A stretch of DNA of 64,000 nucleotides from Coriaria nepalensis. Taxonomy: Eukaryota > Streptophyta > Magnoliopsida > Cucurbitales > Coriariaceae. Within the stretch, counting starts at the first letter, position 1. Each line of letters opens with the position of its first letter. The notes below the pieces were generated by a model that saw only the letters and a program-made list of their open reading frames with translations, made no database searches and was not told the origin of the DNA. Made by a program: the position numbers and the translations under genes. The stretch is from positions 8,871,001 through 8,935,000 of the forward strand of contig CP114499.1 in NCBI GenBank assembly GCA_027186245.1, given 5' to 3'. Below, piece by piece: positions 21,601 through 34,744 of this stretch.

Positions 21601-24600
21601 TGAAAGAAAAAGAAGGAAGAATTCTGAAGTTTAAAGTTTAGATACCTCTCCTTCAATGAAGATAAATAGCGATCAAGGCATCCTTGATGGACTGCATGCC
21701 CGCAAGAAGAAATATGAATCCCATCACAATCCGGAGGACTTAATCCATCATATGCAGGGGGATGATTGGATTCAACGAGCATGTTATCATTATGATTATT
21801 TTCAGAAGTGGAAGGATTTTTGGTCACCTCTCTGGACAGAGCAGCTATATACTTTACAAGCAAGGCAGACTGAGTATCTTCTGTCCCTTTAAGACCTGTC
21901 TCAGCTGTTAAAATTTTATTGTCCTTGTGAGAAGGAAGCATCTCACGCGGTCCTTTACAAATGGATAAGTACATATCTTCTTCCAATTTTTCTAGTGCAT
22001 GTAATGTTCTCTCTTCCCGGGCACTTGATGTGCTAGGCATTTGAATATTCCTCAATGAAGGAAACCAAGCCTTGAGAGATTCAAGGAATGCATTACCGTC
22101 TCCTGGCTGTCCCCTAGTATTACATTCTCTAATTGCATTTTGAACCATCTTTACTAACTGAGAAGAAGAAAACACTCCCAAACCACTTGAGGAGGTACTT
22201 GCTCCAGAATGATCCATCACCATTTTTGAGGTGGTAGAGACATGCTCTTTCGTAGAACGAGGCAGTTTCCATGACAGGGGACCTCTGTCAATGAAACTCA
22301 AAAGCCTTGATTTCTTGCAGATCCAAAAAAAAAAAAGTAAATTAGTACGTGAACGCAGGGATGCTTCGGTCAAACTTCAGTAAATAACAGTCAACCAGCT
22401 ATACAGGATATAAGAAGAGAGGGAGCACTGCAGCATTCCCTACCTGAAGAAGAATCAGAAAAGACATGGGATTATTGGAGCTGGAATCATGGCAAAGTGA
22501 GCATACAATTTGAGCAGCCTCTTCTGGGTTGTCCCTGTCATTAGGCGTATCTGATTGTTGCCCAGAATCTGAATCATCATCCGCAGAAGAATCAATGCTG
22601 GCCATAAATTTAGATTGTTCGGCTCTCATTTTCTCCTATAAAAAGAAGAAGAAAAAAAGTAAACACAAACAATTTAAAAAATAAAATTAAAAAATATTGC
22701 TTTGTTTACTGAAAAAAGTAATAGTAAAGACAACTGCAGAGAGAAGTATGATATATGTGAATGTGAATCAACACAAGAACAGTTTTAGCAAACAGCTTGG
22801 GTAATGGAGCCCATCAGATAAACTACCACTTTTAGTTTGCAGAGATATACTAACAAAGTATGAACAAATATTCAAACTGAAAACACATAATCCTAATAAA
22901 TTGCATGCTAGTCATGCTTGGGACAAAATAACTACCCAAATTATGCTAGTTATACTATAGTATACCAAATTCTGAGAAGACAAAGTAACAACGCAACTTC
23001 TAAGGCACAATCAAAATTTTTGTTCTCTTCCACAAATGGTAGAAGCTAAAAACTACACACACAATTAATGATATCTCACCAATATTGCAGCCTGTTTCTC
23101 TCGAGCTTTGGCCCTGCGCTTCTCACCATCAGAAGTGGGGTGCGAGCTGTTAGTGCCACTGTTTGAAGCAGATTTTGATAGATGACAAGTGATTTCAGGG
23201 GCAAGTTGTTGCAGCTTGGCCATGCAACAAGAATCAATCTCAGCGAATTTCTTCAACAAGCTTTCAACCAGAGAAGAAAGGTTGTAATTGCCAGCTTCCA
23301 AATAATTTTCTGGATTTTCTGTCCTATGCATCCTCATTAACACAACAAGTAGCGACAATAAGCTCTGCCCATCATCACCATAAGTTAATCCCTCGGCAAC
23401 TTGTTCACTAGCAAAAGCTAGCAAGGGAATTTGTTCTCCAGATTCTGATAATTGGACATTTGATTCCTTTTCTTGATAGCATATATCTAATGCTAAAGCT
23501 AGCAAGTGCAGTGCTGTTAAAAGAACACTATCTGGTGCACGTGACTCGGTCGATTCATACTCAAAGACAGCATAAAACAGCACTGCACGGACAATTTGGA
23601 GGACTTCTTTACAAGTAGCTACTCTAGCTAATCCCTTAAAAGGAGGGTAGATTTTTGTCCATTTAGGCAGCTGAGTGGTAAGAGCAGAGACACTACAAAA
23701 GCGCATGTATCTCTCTTCTGCAACTTGCAGATCCCGCGAACTCCAACGGGGATGATGTAAATCCAGTTCTCTCCAGTATGCCCATTGTAGTGAATACATA
23801 CCCTGATGTAAAAAAATATGCAAAAGGATAATCAGAAATGACCCAACTCAAGAGCAAACATGTATATGACAGAACAAACCTGCTTAAATCCAGATGGTTG
23901 GGAATAAACTGCGATGGTATCCAAAATCTCCTGAAGCTGACTGCACTTGGAGAGGTCTCGGGGAAGAGATTTCACTAGTTGACTATGAGTAGTGTCTCCA
24001 ATGGCTAACTTGTAAATCAGCTCTCTTTTCAAACTTTCATCCACAGTGATCCCACAAAATCGCCTTTCCTTCACTATTTGTATAATAAGAGTGAGCATTT
24101 CCCGTACTAGAACAGGTTCATACCTGAAAAATAATCTCTTTACTAACAACATATCAATATCAAATAACAAGTTGAGCTGTTATCATACTTCTCACACCCC
24201 CAAACCAGCCAGCATAAGACTAAAGGTAGTATGAATGAGGCGAAGTTTCATATCCAACCAATCACATTAGAAATATATGATTAGCTAACCAGTCACACGA
24301 CATTCACAAGCACATATACATATACGCAGATATATATTTTTCACCTACAGCAATATATCAAACAAGAGGAAGGAATCGGAGTATACTCGCTAGATCGCTC
24401 AACATTTAGAGAAAGGTAGTCTGACAGCCCAAAGCGTTCTAGAATCCTATTGACATAAAGATCAGCTGGAGCCAATGCAGCACAGCACTGGAGCAGAAAG
24501 AGATCAAGCTCCAGACACCATTCGGACCTGCAATTACGGGTATGAGAAGGAGCAACGATAACTCCCATAAGAAATAAATAGAAGGAGGTGTAGAAATGTA

Positions 24601-27600
24601 ACATCTCAGAAGCTAAACTTTTCCCTATAATTAACTTACCAACGAACTGAACGATACAACTCACAGGAAAAAATGGCTGCATCACCATTTTTCCTCCACA
24701 TTCCAGCATAGAGTTGTGCACAAAATACCCTAATTCGTAGAGGATGCTCCATAACAAAGGCAGAAAACCCATGTGGGTGGCAGCCCATTAAAAAATGCGC
24801 AAAAAAATCAGTACACATTGCAGATAAATTTGAGGAACTGGACAAAGCTGTTTTTGGCAATGCAGGTTCTCCAAAACATTTTCTCAATGCTTTCTGTAAG
24901 AGCAAGGAAAGCAGCCGATGTAATGGAATATGAACAGATATATCCTGTGAGCTGACATCATAGACTATGTTTGGCCAGTCAGACAAACTTAGAATATGTA
25001 GCACATCAAAATCCATTGCATGATCCCCTTCCAGCATACTTTCACCAACACTTGAAAAGTTGCAGACATTGACCGAGTTAGTTTCCCCAGCGACCTCTGC
25101 TGTACCATCCCGTCCCATACTTTTATCATTCTCATGGTCAATGCTCATGTGGAAGCCACTGTTTATCTGTGAAGAAAACTTCCCACTATGTTCTTCGCTT
25201 GAGCTAGAAAGCCTTCCAAAAATAAATTTACCTTTTCTGGTCCTAGATAACATTTTCTTCAGCCCAACAAAGTTTCTACCAGAATTATCACCAGTGTTTC
25301 GGGATAAACTAAAAGGAGTCCCAGATGTGTTATCAACTTGCAACCATTTATCAATAGCCCTCAAGCACTCATGCGTTAACCACAAGGCAGGTGGAGAAAT
25401 AGTATCAGATCCAAGTATACTACTCTTGCCCAACACAGTACATGCAGAACTTTCTTGAGATAGTCGTCCCACTTTAGCATGTCTAATGCTATCTATGTCA
25501 TCAGTACTTTGCTTATACGTAGTGAAAGATGTTTCATCATCAGTCTCATCCGTACTAGCAACAGAAAAGGCCCCATCCACCAGTAGAGAATGGATATTGG
25601 CAATTGAATGGCATAAACCGAAAGGCAAATGTATAAATTCATTTTCCTCTTCTATGTGGAGACCCGTTTCTCTCCTTAGAGGGTTCATCCCTTGCACAAG
25701 AGCCAAGAGTCCCAACCAGTTTCTTGAGAAAGTTAGCTGGTCATGGATTACAGACCTAGGCACTACGGCATGACTCATAACAAATCTAATATCTTCAACT
25801 ACACGCATGGTCGTCTCATAAAGATTTCCCCACTTTGCAAGCTGCAAAGAGAATGTTATAAATTATCAAACGCAACAAACAAAGATACAAAAAAAAAAAA
25901 CTATACCAGCATTACTGAATCTATACACTACATGTTTGTCACACACAAAAATAGATGATCATATCACTTAAAGGTTTTGTATTAGTTTAACTGATTCTTT
26001 ACCTGCATACGGCCATCTTCTCCAGCACAGGAAACAAAAATGTCTCCTAAACATCCCAAAAGCATGGCCAGTAAGTTCATTTCCTTCACCAAACGGGGGG
26101 TAAGAGTAGGTACAGTGTAAATTTGCACTGAGAATGTAGATAGTAACGGATACTTCTTTAGAGCATTGTCTTTGAGCTCTTCTATGGCTTCATTTACAAC
26201 TACAGGGTAATAACTCAGAAAAACTTTAGCAAACTCATACTTGAACATGGGTTCTCCCAGCAATTTTAGGAGCAATTCATGCACTTCCCTCATTACAGAA
26301 TCACACAAGAACCTCTCCGCCCTCACCAGAATTTCCAAAATGCCAGCTGAAGAAATCAACATTTTTGACATGAAACTTAGCAAACTCTCACTGTGCTTAC
26401 AAAATTGTAGAAGCATCTCAACCACTGCAAATGTCAATTCATTTGCCACCTTCTTACACTTTGCAGCCCAATCACTAGCTCGAGGATTCTTTAGATGAAC
26501 AGACTCCGCAAACTGAAGTTTATTTTTCCAACAGACAAACATAGCATCAAGAACAGGGCCCACAGAATTTGCAAATTCTTCGGAAAGTGGCTGTATCTGT
26601 TCTGCACCTTTATGTTCCGAACAGAAACCCTCACGTTTCCATGCAGTCACATCACCACAATCACAACAGCCACCCCCCGTGTAGATAATAGAATAATCGT
26701 GGTCCTTATGGTTCCCATTCCGAAAGCAAGGAACACATATTGCACAGGTTGGGTCATGTTCGCATGTTCGACACCTGTATGCTATATCATTATGGCCCCA
26801 TACAGATCCACAGACACCACGTTGACCGACACTCATTTCAGAAAGGTTTTTCAGGGCAGTAATTGGTTCACCCTCGAACATCAACCACTGTAACCATATC
26901 ATGCTTTCAGAAAACAAATTTTGCATGCTTAAACCTTTCGAGTGTTTTTTTGACCCTGCCTTAGCTTCTTGTAAAAATTCTGCTACCTCCTCATCACTAG
27001 GTAAGATAGCAGCCACAAATTCTGGTATCCGTGATTTTTTATCCTTGACAAAAGCAACAAGGCCAGGTTGAAGATGATTGAGTAGCTCCTCATGAACTCC
27101 AAGTGTTGCGAGCCGCTGGTCAAAATGCAAAATGACATATTAGGCAGATGTTGTTAACCAATTTTAAGAGATGAAGTTTTTTTATGGTATAGAATTGCTA
27201 AAATAAGGATATCAATTCTGAAGCAGAAATTTCAATAAAGTGTAAAGATATAGAGCTGCTAAAAAGGTGAATCGATGACCATGGGCTCCTTTTCCATCTC
27301 ATTCCCACAAACACCCATCTCCAAAAACACAAAAATGTAGATAGAGAAGGATAACAAAGACAGAGCTCGACCAAGTCATAGTCGTTCTCCAATCATTTTA
27401 TGCTGCCTCAACTTGAAAAAGTACCAACGACAACTACCTGCGAACTATTTGATCGCAAAGTAAGCCACCGAACAAAAACTCACTCGTTAAGAAATAAACA
27501 AGGAACACACCGACACCCTTCTAGTGCTGGAAGAACAGCAGCAAAGTGAAAGCAAAACGTGTATGAAGATAAATCACAACGAACACAAAACCAGAATTGA

Positions 27601-27730
27601 ATACTTATCAGCAACAATAAAAAATGATAATGCGAACGAGAAGTAGATAATCGCGTACCCGCACTATTCGATCACGAGGTCTGATAGATAGGGATTTGGG
27701 AGGAGGGGAATCAATATCCATATCCTCCAT
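18668..27730 (-). CDS. PRT6: N-recognin E3 ubiquitin ligase PRT6 (N-degron pathway), 2055 aa
   Basis: Recognises N-terminal Arg/basic residues (UBR box) and ubiquitinates ERF-VII factors and other N-degron substrates in oxygen and NO sensing. Seventeen exons: 27730-27659, 27115-26003, 25841-24640, 24527-24387, 24123-23880, 23802-23080, 22635-22444, 22313-21646, 21400-21358, 21240-20604, 20443-20232, 20146-19620, 19512-19408, 19280-19214, 19073-18996, 18922-18854, 18742-18668. All phases close; Arabidopsis PRT6 is about 2006 aa. The UBR box is near residues 124-194 (GVCGSVWGHNDIAYRCRTC, DYSIIYTGGGCCDCGD). An atypical RING is split over exons 8-10 (CGHAVHQGCLDRYL, GEFLCPVCRR). The C-terminal Cys-rich region is intact (CIDCESV, CLLCGRLCSSSWKPCC, GCGAGTGIFLLIK, GKPLYLNEERYAALTY), ending GLDRSSKVLGQTTIDSFFMI. 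The start MEDMDIDSPPPKSLSIRPRD is the first ATG. No lesion found. Confidence 0.97.
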
Positions 27731-28440
27731 TCCACGACAGCGGTAGTACCACACAATCCAATCCGCGCAACTCAAACAGCGCCTCAGCCGAGAGGTTCCA
27801 CTCCCCAGGTTTGCCTCACTGCGATGGCTTCAACGTAACTCCAGCCAGCGAGCGCCCGATTGAGTCCCGATAAATTCTAAAATAACTGATCATCAAGCCA
27901 ATTCTCCTTCAACTCGTGAAAAACCCTACCTCTCAATCAATGGTTTTCGTCATGTTCGTCCCCTTCCTCTCCTTCTCCAAGCTCCTCTGTAAGAGCCTCT
28001 CTGTGAATGTTGTCATATTTATTTTAACTGAATATATATATTTCCTCTCTTTTTTTTTTTCTTTTTTTTTTTAGTAATCCGATAAAGTGATAATTATTAA
28101 TTAAGGACGTGTTTGGGTCCCACTTCGGTCGCTCAACTGCTCAAGGGAAATATTTTACACTTAACAATCCGGTATTGGGCTAATTAAAATTTGGGCCTAC
28201 CAAACAGTTGCTAGCACATTCCCAGGCCCAAACCACGAAATCGAACCGGTATTATTAGAGATAAGCCCAACTGCAGACCGCCAAAAAAAAAAAAGGTCAA
28301 AACCCAACTAATTGACCGACCTAAATAAATACCCGCCGAAACGGATAATTTAGGCACGAACGGATATACTTAGCAAGATCTGAGCCACAATACTAAATAA
28401 ACGATTGCTAAGTTTTCAAGAGACTGAAACAGAGCTAGAG
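27731..28440. promoter_or_regulatory. divergent promoter region, PRT6 / C2 gene
   Basis: 710 bases between head-to-head start codons. It has GGGCC-type elements near 28150-28270, a T-rich tract near 28050-28075 and an A tract near 28283. No coding sequence seen. Confidence 0.5.
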
Positions 28441-29163
28441 ATGGCAATTGGTATGCTGGTAGTTCTGCTAGAGTTGATGCAAAAAACGTTAAAAAGGAAC
28501 TTATATGTGGTATGATGTTCGTTAATTTTGTTACGATTAGCATTTATGATGTTATAGCGATCTTGTTATAGATGATGATCATGATTTGTTTCCATTTCTT
28601 TCACCTGTAATCGATACAGAAAATATGGATCTGTACGTCGTAATTCAATATCATAATCAAGATCATCAGAGTACAACTGTTCGAGGTTAGAAACATCAGA
28701 ATTCAGATAGATGATTAGATGTTCGTATCGGATTATATGAAATGAGCATTGAAATTGCAGAAGAAAGAGGGAAAGCGGTTTGGAACAAGACGTTCAAGTT
28801 CGAAGTAGAGATTCCGGATGGTGAAGATCTGGATCGGGATGAAGATCAAGAAAGATACAAGCTTGTATTCCGGACAATGCATGACCGCAAACCTCATCAT
28901 CACGAGGATGCGCTTATCGGCGAATCTGCGTATGTACCGTTTACATTTTACAGTTTTGTTCTTATTTCACGATGTTAATGAACACAGACAATGATTTCCT
29001 GTTTTTCTGGGAATTGGTGGTCAGAATCTATGTGAAAGACTTGTTAGTGGAAGGAATGCAAGAGGGAAAAGCCCAACTCCGCGAGGAGATTTACAGAGTT
29101 ACCCTTCCCGACGAGATGTATGCCGGAGAGATCTCGGCTGCTGTTACTCTTACCATAACTTGA
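28441..29163 (+). CDS. small C2-domain protein (elicitor-responsive-protein-3 type), exon 1 apparently frameshifted
   Basis: Single C2 domain, the Ca2+/phospholipid-binding fold of small plant proteins such as rice ERG3. Exons: 28441-28509, 28620-28685, 28761-28929, 29025-29163. Exons 2-4 join cleanly: NMDLYVVIQYHNQDHQSTTV, ERGKAVWNKTFKFEVEIPDG, RYKLVFRTMHDRKPHHHEDA, IYVKDLLVEGMQEGKAQLRE, and the end AGEISAAVTLTIT. Exon 1 opens with the family start MAIGMLVVLL, but the continuation VDAKNVKKELICE lies in a different frame: the exon is 69 bases and ends in phase 0, while exon 2 needs phase 1. One base appears lost (or two gained) between about 28465 and 28475. No in-frame ATG exists for the second frame. 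It may be a recent pseudogene or a base-call error; the other exons look functional. Confidence 0.72.
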
Positions 29164-29417
29164 TTAAGTACCGTGAACCGTGAACTCATGTATTACTAAA
29201 TAATCTTGTACAATGATAATGGTGGTGATTATTCAATTATTTAAACAAAACATCTAGCTCAGTCGACCATGATAACCCCATGGAAACCTCCATTAACAGA
29301 TATATAAATATATAGAATATGTCTGTGACTAGATATATATGAAATCTAAGGGAATATCTGACTTTTAAAATGTCTCCAACGATCAAATTTACACACCAAA
29401 AAAACCATCCGGTAAAA

Positions 29418-31239
29418 TCAGTTGCACAGCTCGGAACACAGCCCCTGAATCTGAGAACTGGAAGGATTAGACAGAATATAAGCCGCAGATTTTCCATTTG
29501 TCGAGCAAGTTAAGTTGAACTGGTTGCCCAGTTGGTTCGACTGTCATAATAATGCAAGAATTCACACTCGTCAATATACAAGATGAAATAAGGCACGACC
29601 CTTTTCTTCATGTTTAGAGAGACAGGGAGAGATAGTTACCGTGCAAAATGAAGGATCGGTCTTACAGCTCCATTTAGAAGTTGGGACACAAGAAAGATAA
29701 TGACACCAGGAACAATGGTTATTCGCATCAAATCCTCGGAGGAGAAGAACAAGCCCAGCTGTGAGTCTGTTCAAAAGGTATGTTGACTATTTGTCCGAAA
29801 CTGTAATTTATAAAGAGAAAGAAGGGATTTAGGATGAGCAAATAGGCTTACCCGGCAATCAACAGGATAAGAGAAACGATCCATAAAATGCATTGGTACA
29901 TCTTGAATTTACTTTTAGTAGAGGCTGTAATACTTCCAGGAGGAGCATATCTTTGGCTAACCCATCCGAACTGGGGTCGGATCAGAAACACGAATCCAAG
30001 GAGAAATCCAGAAAGAAATCCTCCGATATGGGCAAAGTTGTCCACATGAGGAAGAATTCCAACCGCTAAGTTGATTACTATGATGACCAATAACAATGTG
30101 AATGCCGCTATCTGGACATAGACATAGAGAAGTGAACTACTTGTAAGATGATCTGTTCATAAAAATGGTAATTTGAGATCTGTTTAAAATAGGGAGGAAA
30201 AGTACTTTGTTTGTGTAGATAGTCCAGTTAGTGATGAGTTCTGAAAGCATTCCTCCGAGCAGACCGAAAAGTGCACCAGAAGCACCAACAGAGATGTTCG
30301 ATTGGATGAAAAGAGCTGAAAACAGACTCCCCCCAAACCCGGCTATCACATAGAGCAACCCAATCCGCACTATATAATATACAACCAACACACAAAAACT
30401 TAGCAAGGATCCAAAAAACCAACACATCATAGACAATACAAAATGAAATTCATCACATATATTGCAACTAGAGATTTTTATCCAGTGAACGAACTAAATG
30501 GTTATACTTATAAAGCATTAGAGAATATAAGTTAATGCATTCCTTCACTCTAATAGGTATATAGATAGTTGATATATGCTGATTAGTGAGTGGAAACCCA
30601 GAAAAGAAAAGAAAAAAAGCACAATTTTGGATATGAAAATTTACATACCAAACCCAAATTCCTGCTCAAGGCGAATTCCAATAGCCAATAGACTCAACAT
30701 ATTAGCCAGTAAATGAAAAACTCCAGCATGTAACCAATTGCAGCTGATCAAACGCCATCCTTGATGCCCATGAACCACTTTATTCACATCCAGAGCTCCC
30801 ATCTTCTGCAACCTAAAAAAATCATACATTCAACATCAAACACTTAGCTCAATTGATTAAGCAAAGTTTTTCATATCCAAAATGGGTTTTGGAAAAAAGG
30901 TCAAAGAGATAATCATTACGTGGTGGAAGAAGGCCCGAGAAGTGGGTTTTCCTTAAAGGGTTGAAAAGAGAGACGACCCAAGAAGCGAGCGATGCAGGAG
31001 AGTGAATTCTTAGGACAATCATTGACGTACATAGTGATTATGAATGTAATAACATTAGCTATAACGAATGAAGGTAGTAGCCAAGGGACCCATTTCTTGA
31101 AATGCTTCACTTCTCTGTACACTATCGGAGGAGGAGACTGTGAAGGAGGGGTATTTATTTCTACCGGGTGTACAACGTTGCTCTCCCGTTTGGAGTTTCC
31201 CCTGATCGGGATCTCTCGTTCAGGCTGATGACCCGCCAT
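29418..31239 (-). CDS. rhomboid-like intramembrane serine protease (RBL), 385 aa
   Basis: Multi-pass membrane serine protease of the Golgi/endomembrane RBL group, resembling RBL1. Six exons: 31239-30920, 30812-30649, 30369-30206, 30111-29852, 29766-29640, 29540-29418. A cytosolic N-terminus ([40 protein letters not shown]) precedes the first span. The catalytic region has [17 protein letters not shown], the Ser motif GASGALFG (Ser near 192) and [19 protein letters not shown] (His near 244), so the Ser-His dyad is intact. The Cys-rich luminal tail ([19 protein letters not shown], ending CSELCN) is typical of plant RBLs. The start is the ATG at 31239; the codon at 31257 is not ATG. All introns GT-AG. 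Confidence 0.95.
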
Positions 31240-33314
31240 TGAAGTATACCTCTCCAAGCTTCAGAAGTGAGAAGACGAGAGAGAAGGCTTCCAATTATAT
31301 CGTCGAAAACAGAGAAGTACGAAAATGAGAGAGAGCGTGAATGTAAAAAGATTGAAACTTGCAAGGCGGAGTCAGAAAATGGGGGCGTCTCACGTTTGAG
31401 TTCAACGTCACCAACGTTGTTTGCGTACCTCTGGCTGCTTCTGTATTTGTTTAAGACGCCGTTTGCTCTTTACCGACACGCGCTAATTTTGGTCACATTT
31501 TTTAACGATTCTAAGGCCGTGTTTGTCTCCGTATATTATTCTAATATTTTCCCCGCGTCAATTATTAATTTCTTTACGCTTAAAACAAACACAGCCTTAT
31601 TGAGTTAGATAAACTGCCTTCATAGCTCTTCATGAAAGGTCGGAGCTTACTTGTTGCGACAAACAAACGTTAATTATTTGCTGTTATCACTCTGTTCTAA
31701 TTCTAATGTTGTCATGGGTGTAACTTGGTGCTGTCTCTGCCCAATTATTTATTGCGTAACTAATGATAGTATATTATATAGTTTAGAGTACTAATTCAAC
31801 ATTATGAACTATAATATATAAGAATATTTTTTTTGTCCTAATCATTTTTAGTTTACTCTATACATTTCGACTTTATACTACACACCGCAGTCGTATATAA
31901 CTTGTATAAGTTCAGGTTTAGATGTTTAAAAAAATATATAATTAATTAAGAGTGACCTTAACTTTATGGAATGATCAACTTCTCTTAAACCACAGTTAGG
32001 ATTAATAGGAAAATAATTTAAAAAATAATAATATAAATAAATAAATAAACCAGATTTTGTTATGAATTAGGTTGCCTAATAGCTAGCTAACAGAGCAAAT
32101 GGTTTAGTTATTAAAACCAAACCAACGAAATAAATGGTTGGACAAATTGGTAAATATTTCAACCACCGAAATTTGTCTCTACAACCACTCCCGACGACCC
32201 AGAAGCTAGCGATTCAAGACATTCAAAAGAGACATGATCTATCCTTGCTAACTACTTCACCTAAATTATTGTAGGAGTATGTATATTTATTGATATTTAA
32301 TGATATCAACGTACTAATATACTATATAATAAGACGACATGTCATTCCATGTTGTCCTAAGTTTATCCATGTTAATATGCTGTCTTCGTACCAGCATGAA
32401 AGGTCTCATTCGCACCAGCTGACTACTAACAGTAATCTCTCATGATTCATGAATCATGATTCCACAGTTCAAGTCTCTGCTTAATAAACAGTTCAGATTT
32501 GATAATGGGAGAAGTGCTTATAAACTATAAAGAACTTGCGATCGAAAACAGAGTATATATTGAAGAAGTGAAAATGTGCTCTGATTTTCCAGAAGTTGTG
32601 GAAGTACAAATTCAGACAACCTTCTTAGTATGAGATAAGAGATTTAATCCACAATCCGGATTAGGTATCCACGTGTCGTGTACAGAACTCTCATGGGGTA
32701 GAAAATGGATCATACAGAACAGAGGACCTGGCCCAGAAGGTTGGTCTGGCCCAGTTACAGTAACACCATTGGGAAAATGAAAGTCAAAACTTTAAGTGGG
32801 GTTTAAGAAGTAAGAGAGGAAACAAAAATGAAGTGGGTGTTGTTAAGTGGGGGGCTTCTGCCTTTTTGTGTTTTTTTTATCAGACAAAGAACCAATTTCA
32901 TAGGTGAGAGTTACTGGATTTTATCATACAGCTCCTATTGTTCTTACCTGATGTATTTTCAGGCACATGATGGAATGTTTTTGCAGACTGACATGAAATA
33001 TTTTTTATTCTGCTGTCTTTTAACGTTGAAGGTTCTGTGGGTCTTAAACAAGCAGTAATATATGTTTTGTAGTAAAAAAGAGTGATCTTTCAGTTCACTC
33101 TTGATAGTAGAAATTGGAGAGCATCTGTTATTGGCAGTTTCAAGAATTGATTCCAGTGGCGGATGAAAAAGGGGAAATTTTTATTGCTTTTGCTCAAAAA
33201 TAGCAATTTAAATGTAAGCTCTTTTGGTCCCTTTCGCTTTTCCTCTTTCCCCCCATTCGCTTGTTGTAGGAGTGAGCAACAAGGGGAACGTGTCCAATCA
33301 ACCGATCCGATGTT
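31240..33314. other. intergenic, AT-rich
   Basis: About 2 kb upstream of RBL and of the TRP pseudogene. No recognisable exon, RNA gene or transposon. The 76-codon frame at 32828-33058 has no family resemblance. Confidence 0.5.
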
Positions 33315-34392
33315 ATGAGTGTCCGGTGGTTAGACTGCGGTTTCAATGGCTACCAGGTGCCTGTGTTTCCTCGAGCTCCTCAATCAGTGGAGGTATAAAC
33401 ATATGTTAAACGCATCATTAGCTCCTCCTAGTTGCATTGCCTAAGATTTTAAAACATTTTATACATTAATATTTCATTTGGGGAGGAAGAAATGTGATGA
33501 AGGTCCGAAACAGACCTTTGATGTGAAGCCTTTTACAGATCAAGGCGATGTAGAGGATGATTTTGTTCAACTGCATGATAGTTCTAGTCTTGGAATTGGT
33601 TCGGAATCGAAAAACTTTACTCAACTGGGGATGACTAGTGTCCCTGAGAGTTCTTTTGAAGGCAAAGCTCAGAGTGTAATAACAAATGGACCTATCGATA
33701 AAGCAAGCAGTTCACTTGATGCTGTTATTGTACCGGATAGGAAGTCTCCTTCACCGGTTGCTTCCTGCCGAAGTTTCAGTCAAACTTATCGGCATCGTGA
33801 CAGGGTAAATATATTAGGTAGAGATGATGATGAAAACTTTGTTAGGTCCATAAAATCCCAGACTACTAGGAAAGTTCCCAAACATTGGGAAGTATCTCGA
33901 AATGTGGAGGGTGCAAGCAAGTTGAGAGCTGGTAAATTGCTTCGTAATCTCATTATTAGTTCTCTATCATGAATTTGATGATCTTATTGTAAATCAGAGC
34001 AAGATTTCCGGAATTCGTGGACCCATGTAACAAATGAAATATCAGAGAGTATGTATCCTTTCAAGAAGAGGTAGTTCTATCACAATTCAATAGACAATAA
34101 GCCCAGGTGCAGAAACACATAACTACTTCATTTTCAAGTTCTCACATCTAGGCTTTGGCTTTAGGGATAATCAGATTTCTTGCAGGTTATCATTTAACTC
34201 CCGAGCCGAAAGACTGTAATGGTAGGAGAGAGCATTTATCTCATTTATTCTTCATGTCATATTTATGTCTGAGAAGTTTCTTATCATTATAAGCTTGTCT
34301 CCTGTGATTCAGTGAAGCTTAATATAAAATCCTTGAAGGTACCTGAGCTTTTTATCGACATCCCCTTAGCTGCAACAGTTGGTTCATTGAAG
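33315..34392 (+). pseudogene. telomere-repeat-binding protein (TRP/TRFL) pseudogene, 5' part
   Basis: Fragments of a plant double-stranded telomere-repeat-binding protein. The first exon (33315-33392) encodes LDCGFNGYQVPVFPRAPQS, matching the family start RLDYGFNGYQVP. A second block (about 33480-33960) holds KCDEGPKQTFDVKPFTDQG and the family motif RDDDENFVRS, but then runs into a stop near 33970 and lacks the basic FKKRK region in frame. The exon at 34313-34392 encodes KLNIKSLKVPELFIDIPLAA followed by TVGSLK, the start of the ubiquitin-like domain. The next exon is 4.6 kb away beyond a retroelement. Family start residues are altered and large parts of the middle are missing. Not expected to make protein. 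Confidence 0.82.
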
Positions 34393-34537
34393 GTACCCTG
34401 TTCATTTGGCTTCTTAATTTCCATGTGTGAAGAGCAAGGTTTGCTCTAAATTTGAGGGTCATATCTGATAATTTTGGTTTTATCTATGCACTTAGTGTTT
34501 GAACAAATATATATTCTAGATTAATCCCCAAAACTTG

Positions 34538-34590
34538 GTTAGAATATCAAGATTTCATAGCAGAATAAAGAGAACGGCATACCTAAATTT
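34538..34590. repeat. possible LTR remnant, lower copy
   Basis: Shares a diverged direct repeat with 38755-38809: about 34 of 47 aligned positions match (core AATATCAA, then TAGAATAA-like, GAGAA and GGC blocks). It lies beyond the reverse-transcriptase end of the copia element, where a 3' LTR end would be. Low certainty. Confidence 0.35.
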
Positions 34591-34744
34591 ATGGTATCAG
34601 TTACAGATAAGTAAGAGGTCTTCCACAGATTAATTTATCTCTCTCAATGGGTCTCTCTCAAATATGTGAAATTGAGGAGGATAAAATATAATGATTAACA
34701 TTAAAGACCAAACCCCCTATTAGATTCTTTATATAAACAACTAG

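Noticed and set aside
32828..33058. Hydrophobic 76-codon frame before the TRP pseudogene
   Set aside because: No similarity to the TRP N-terminus or any family; likely chance in T-rich DNA.
34590..34610. TGGTATCAG resembling a tRNA-Met primer-binding site on the plus strand
   Set aside because: The copia coding remnants run on the minus strand, so a plus-strand PBS here would belong to a different element for which nothing else is seen.
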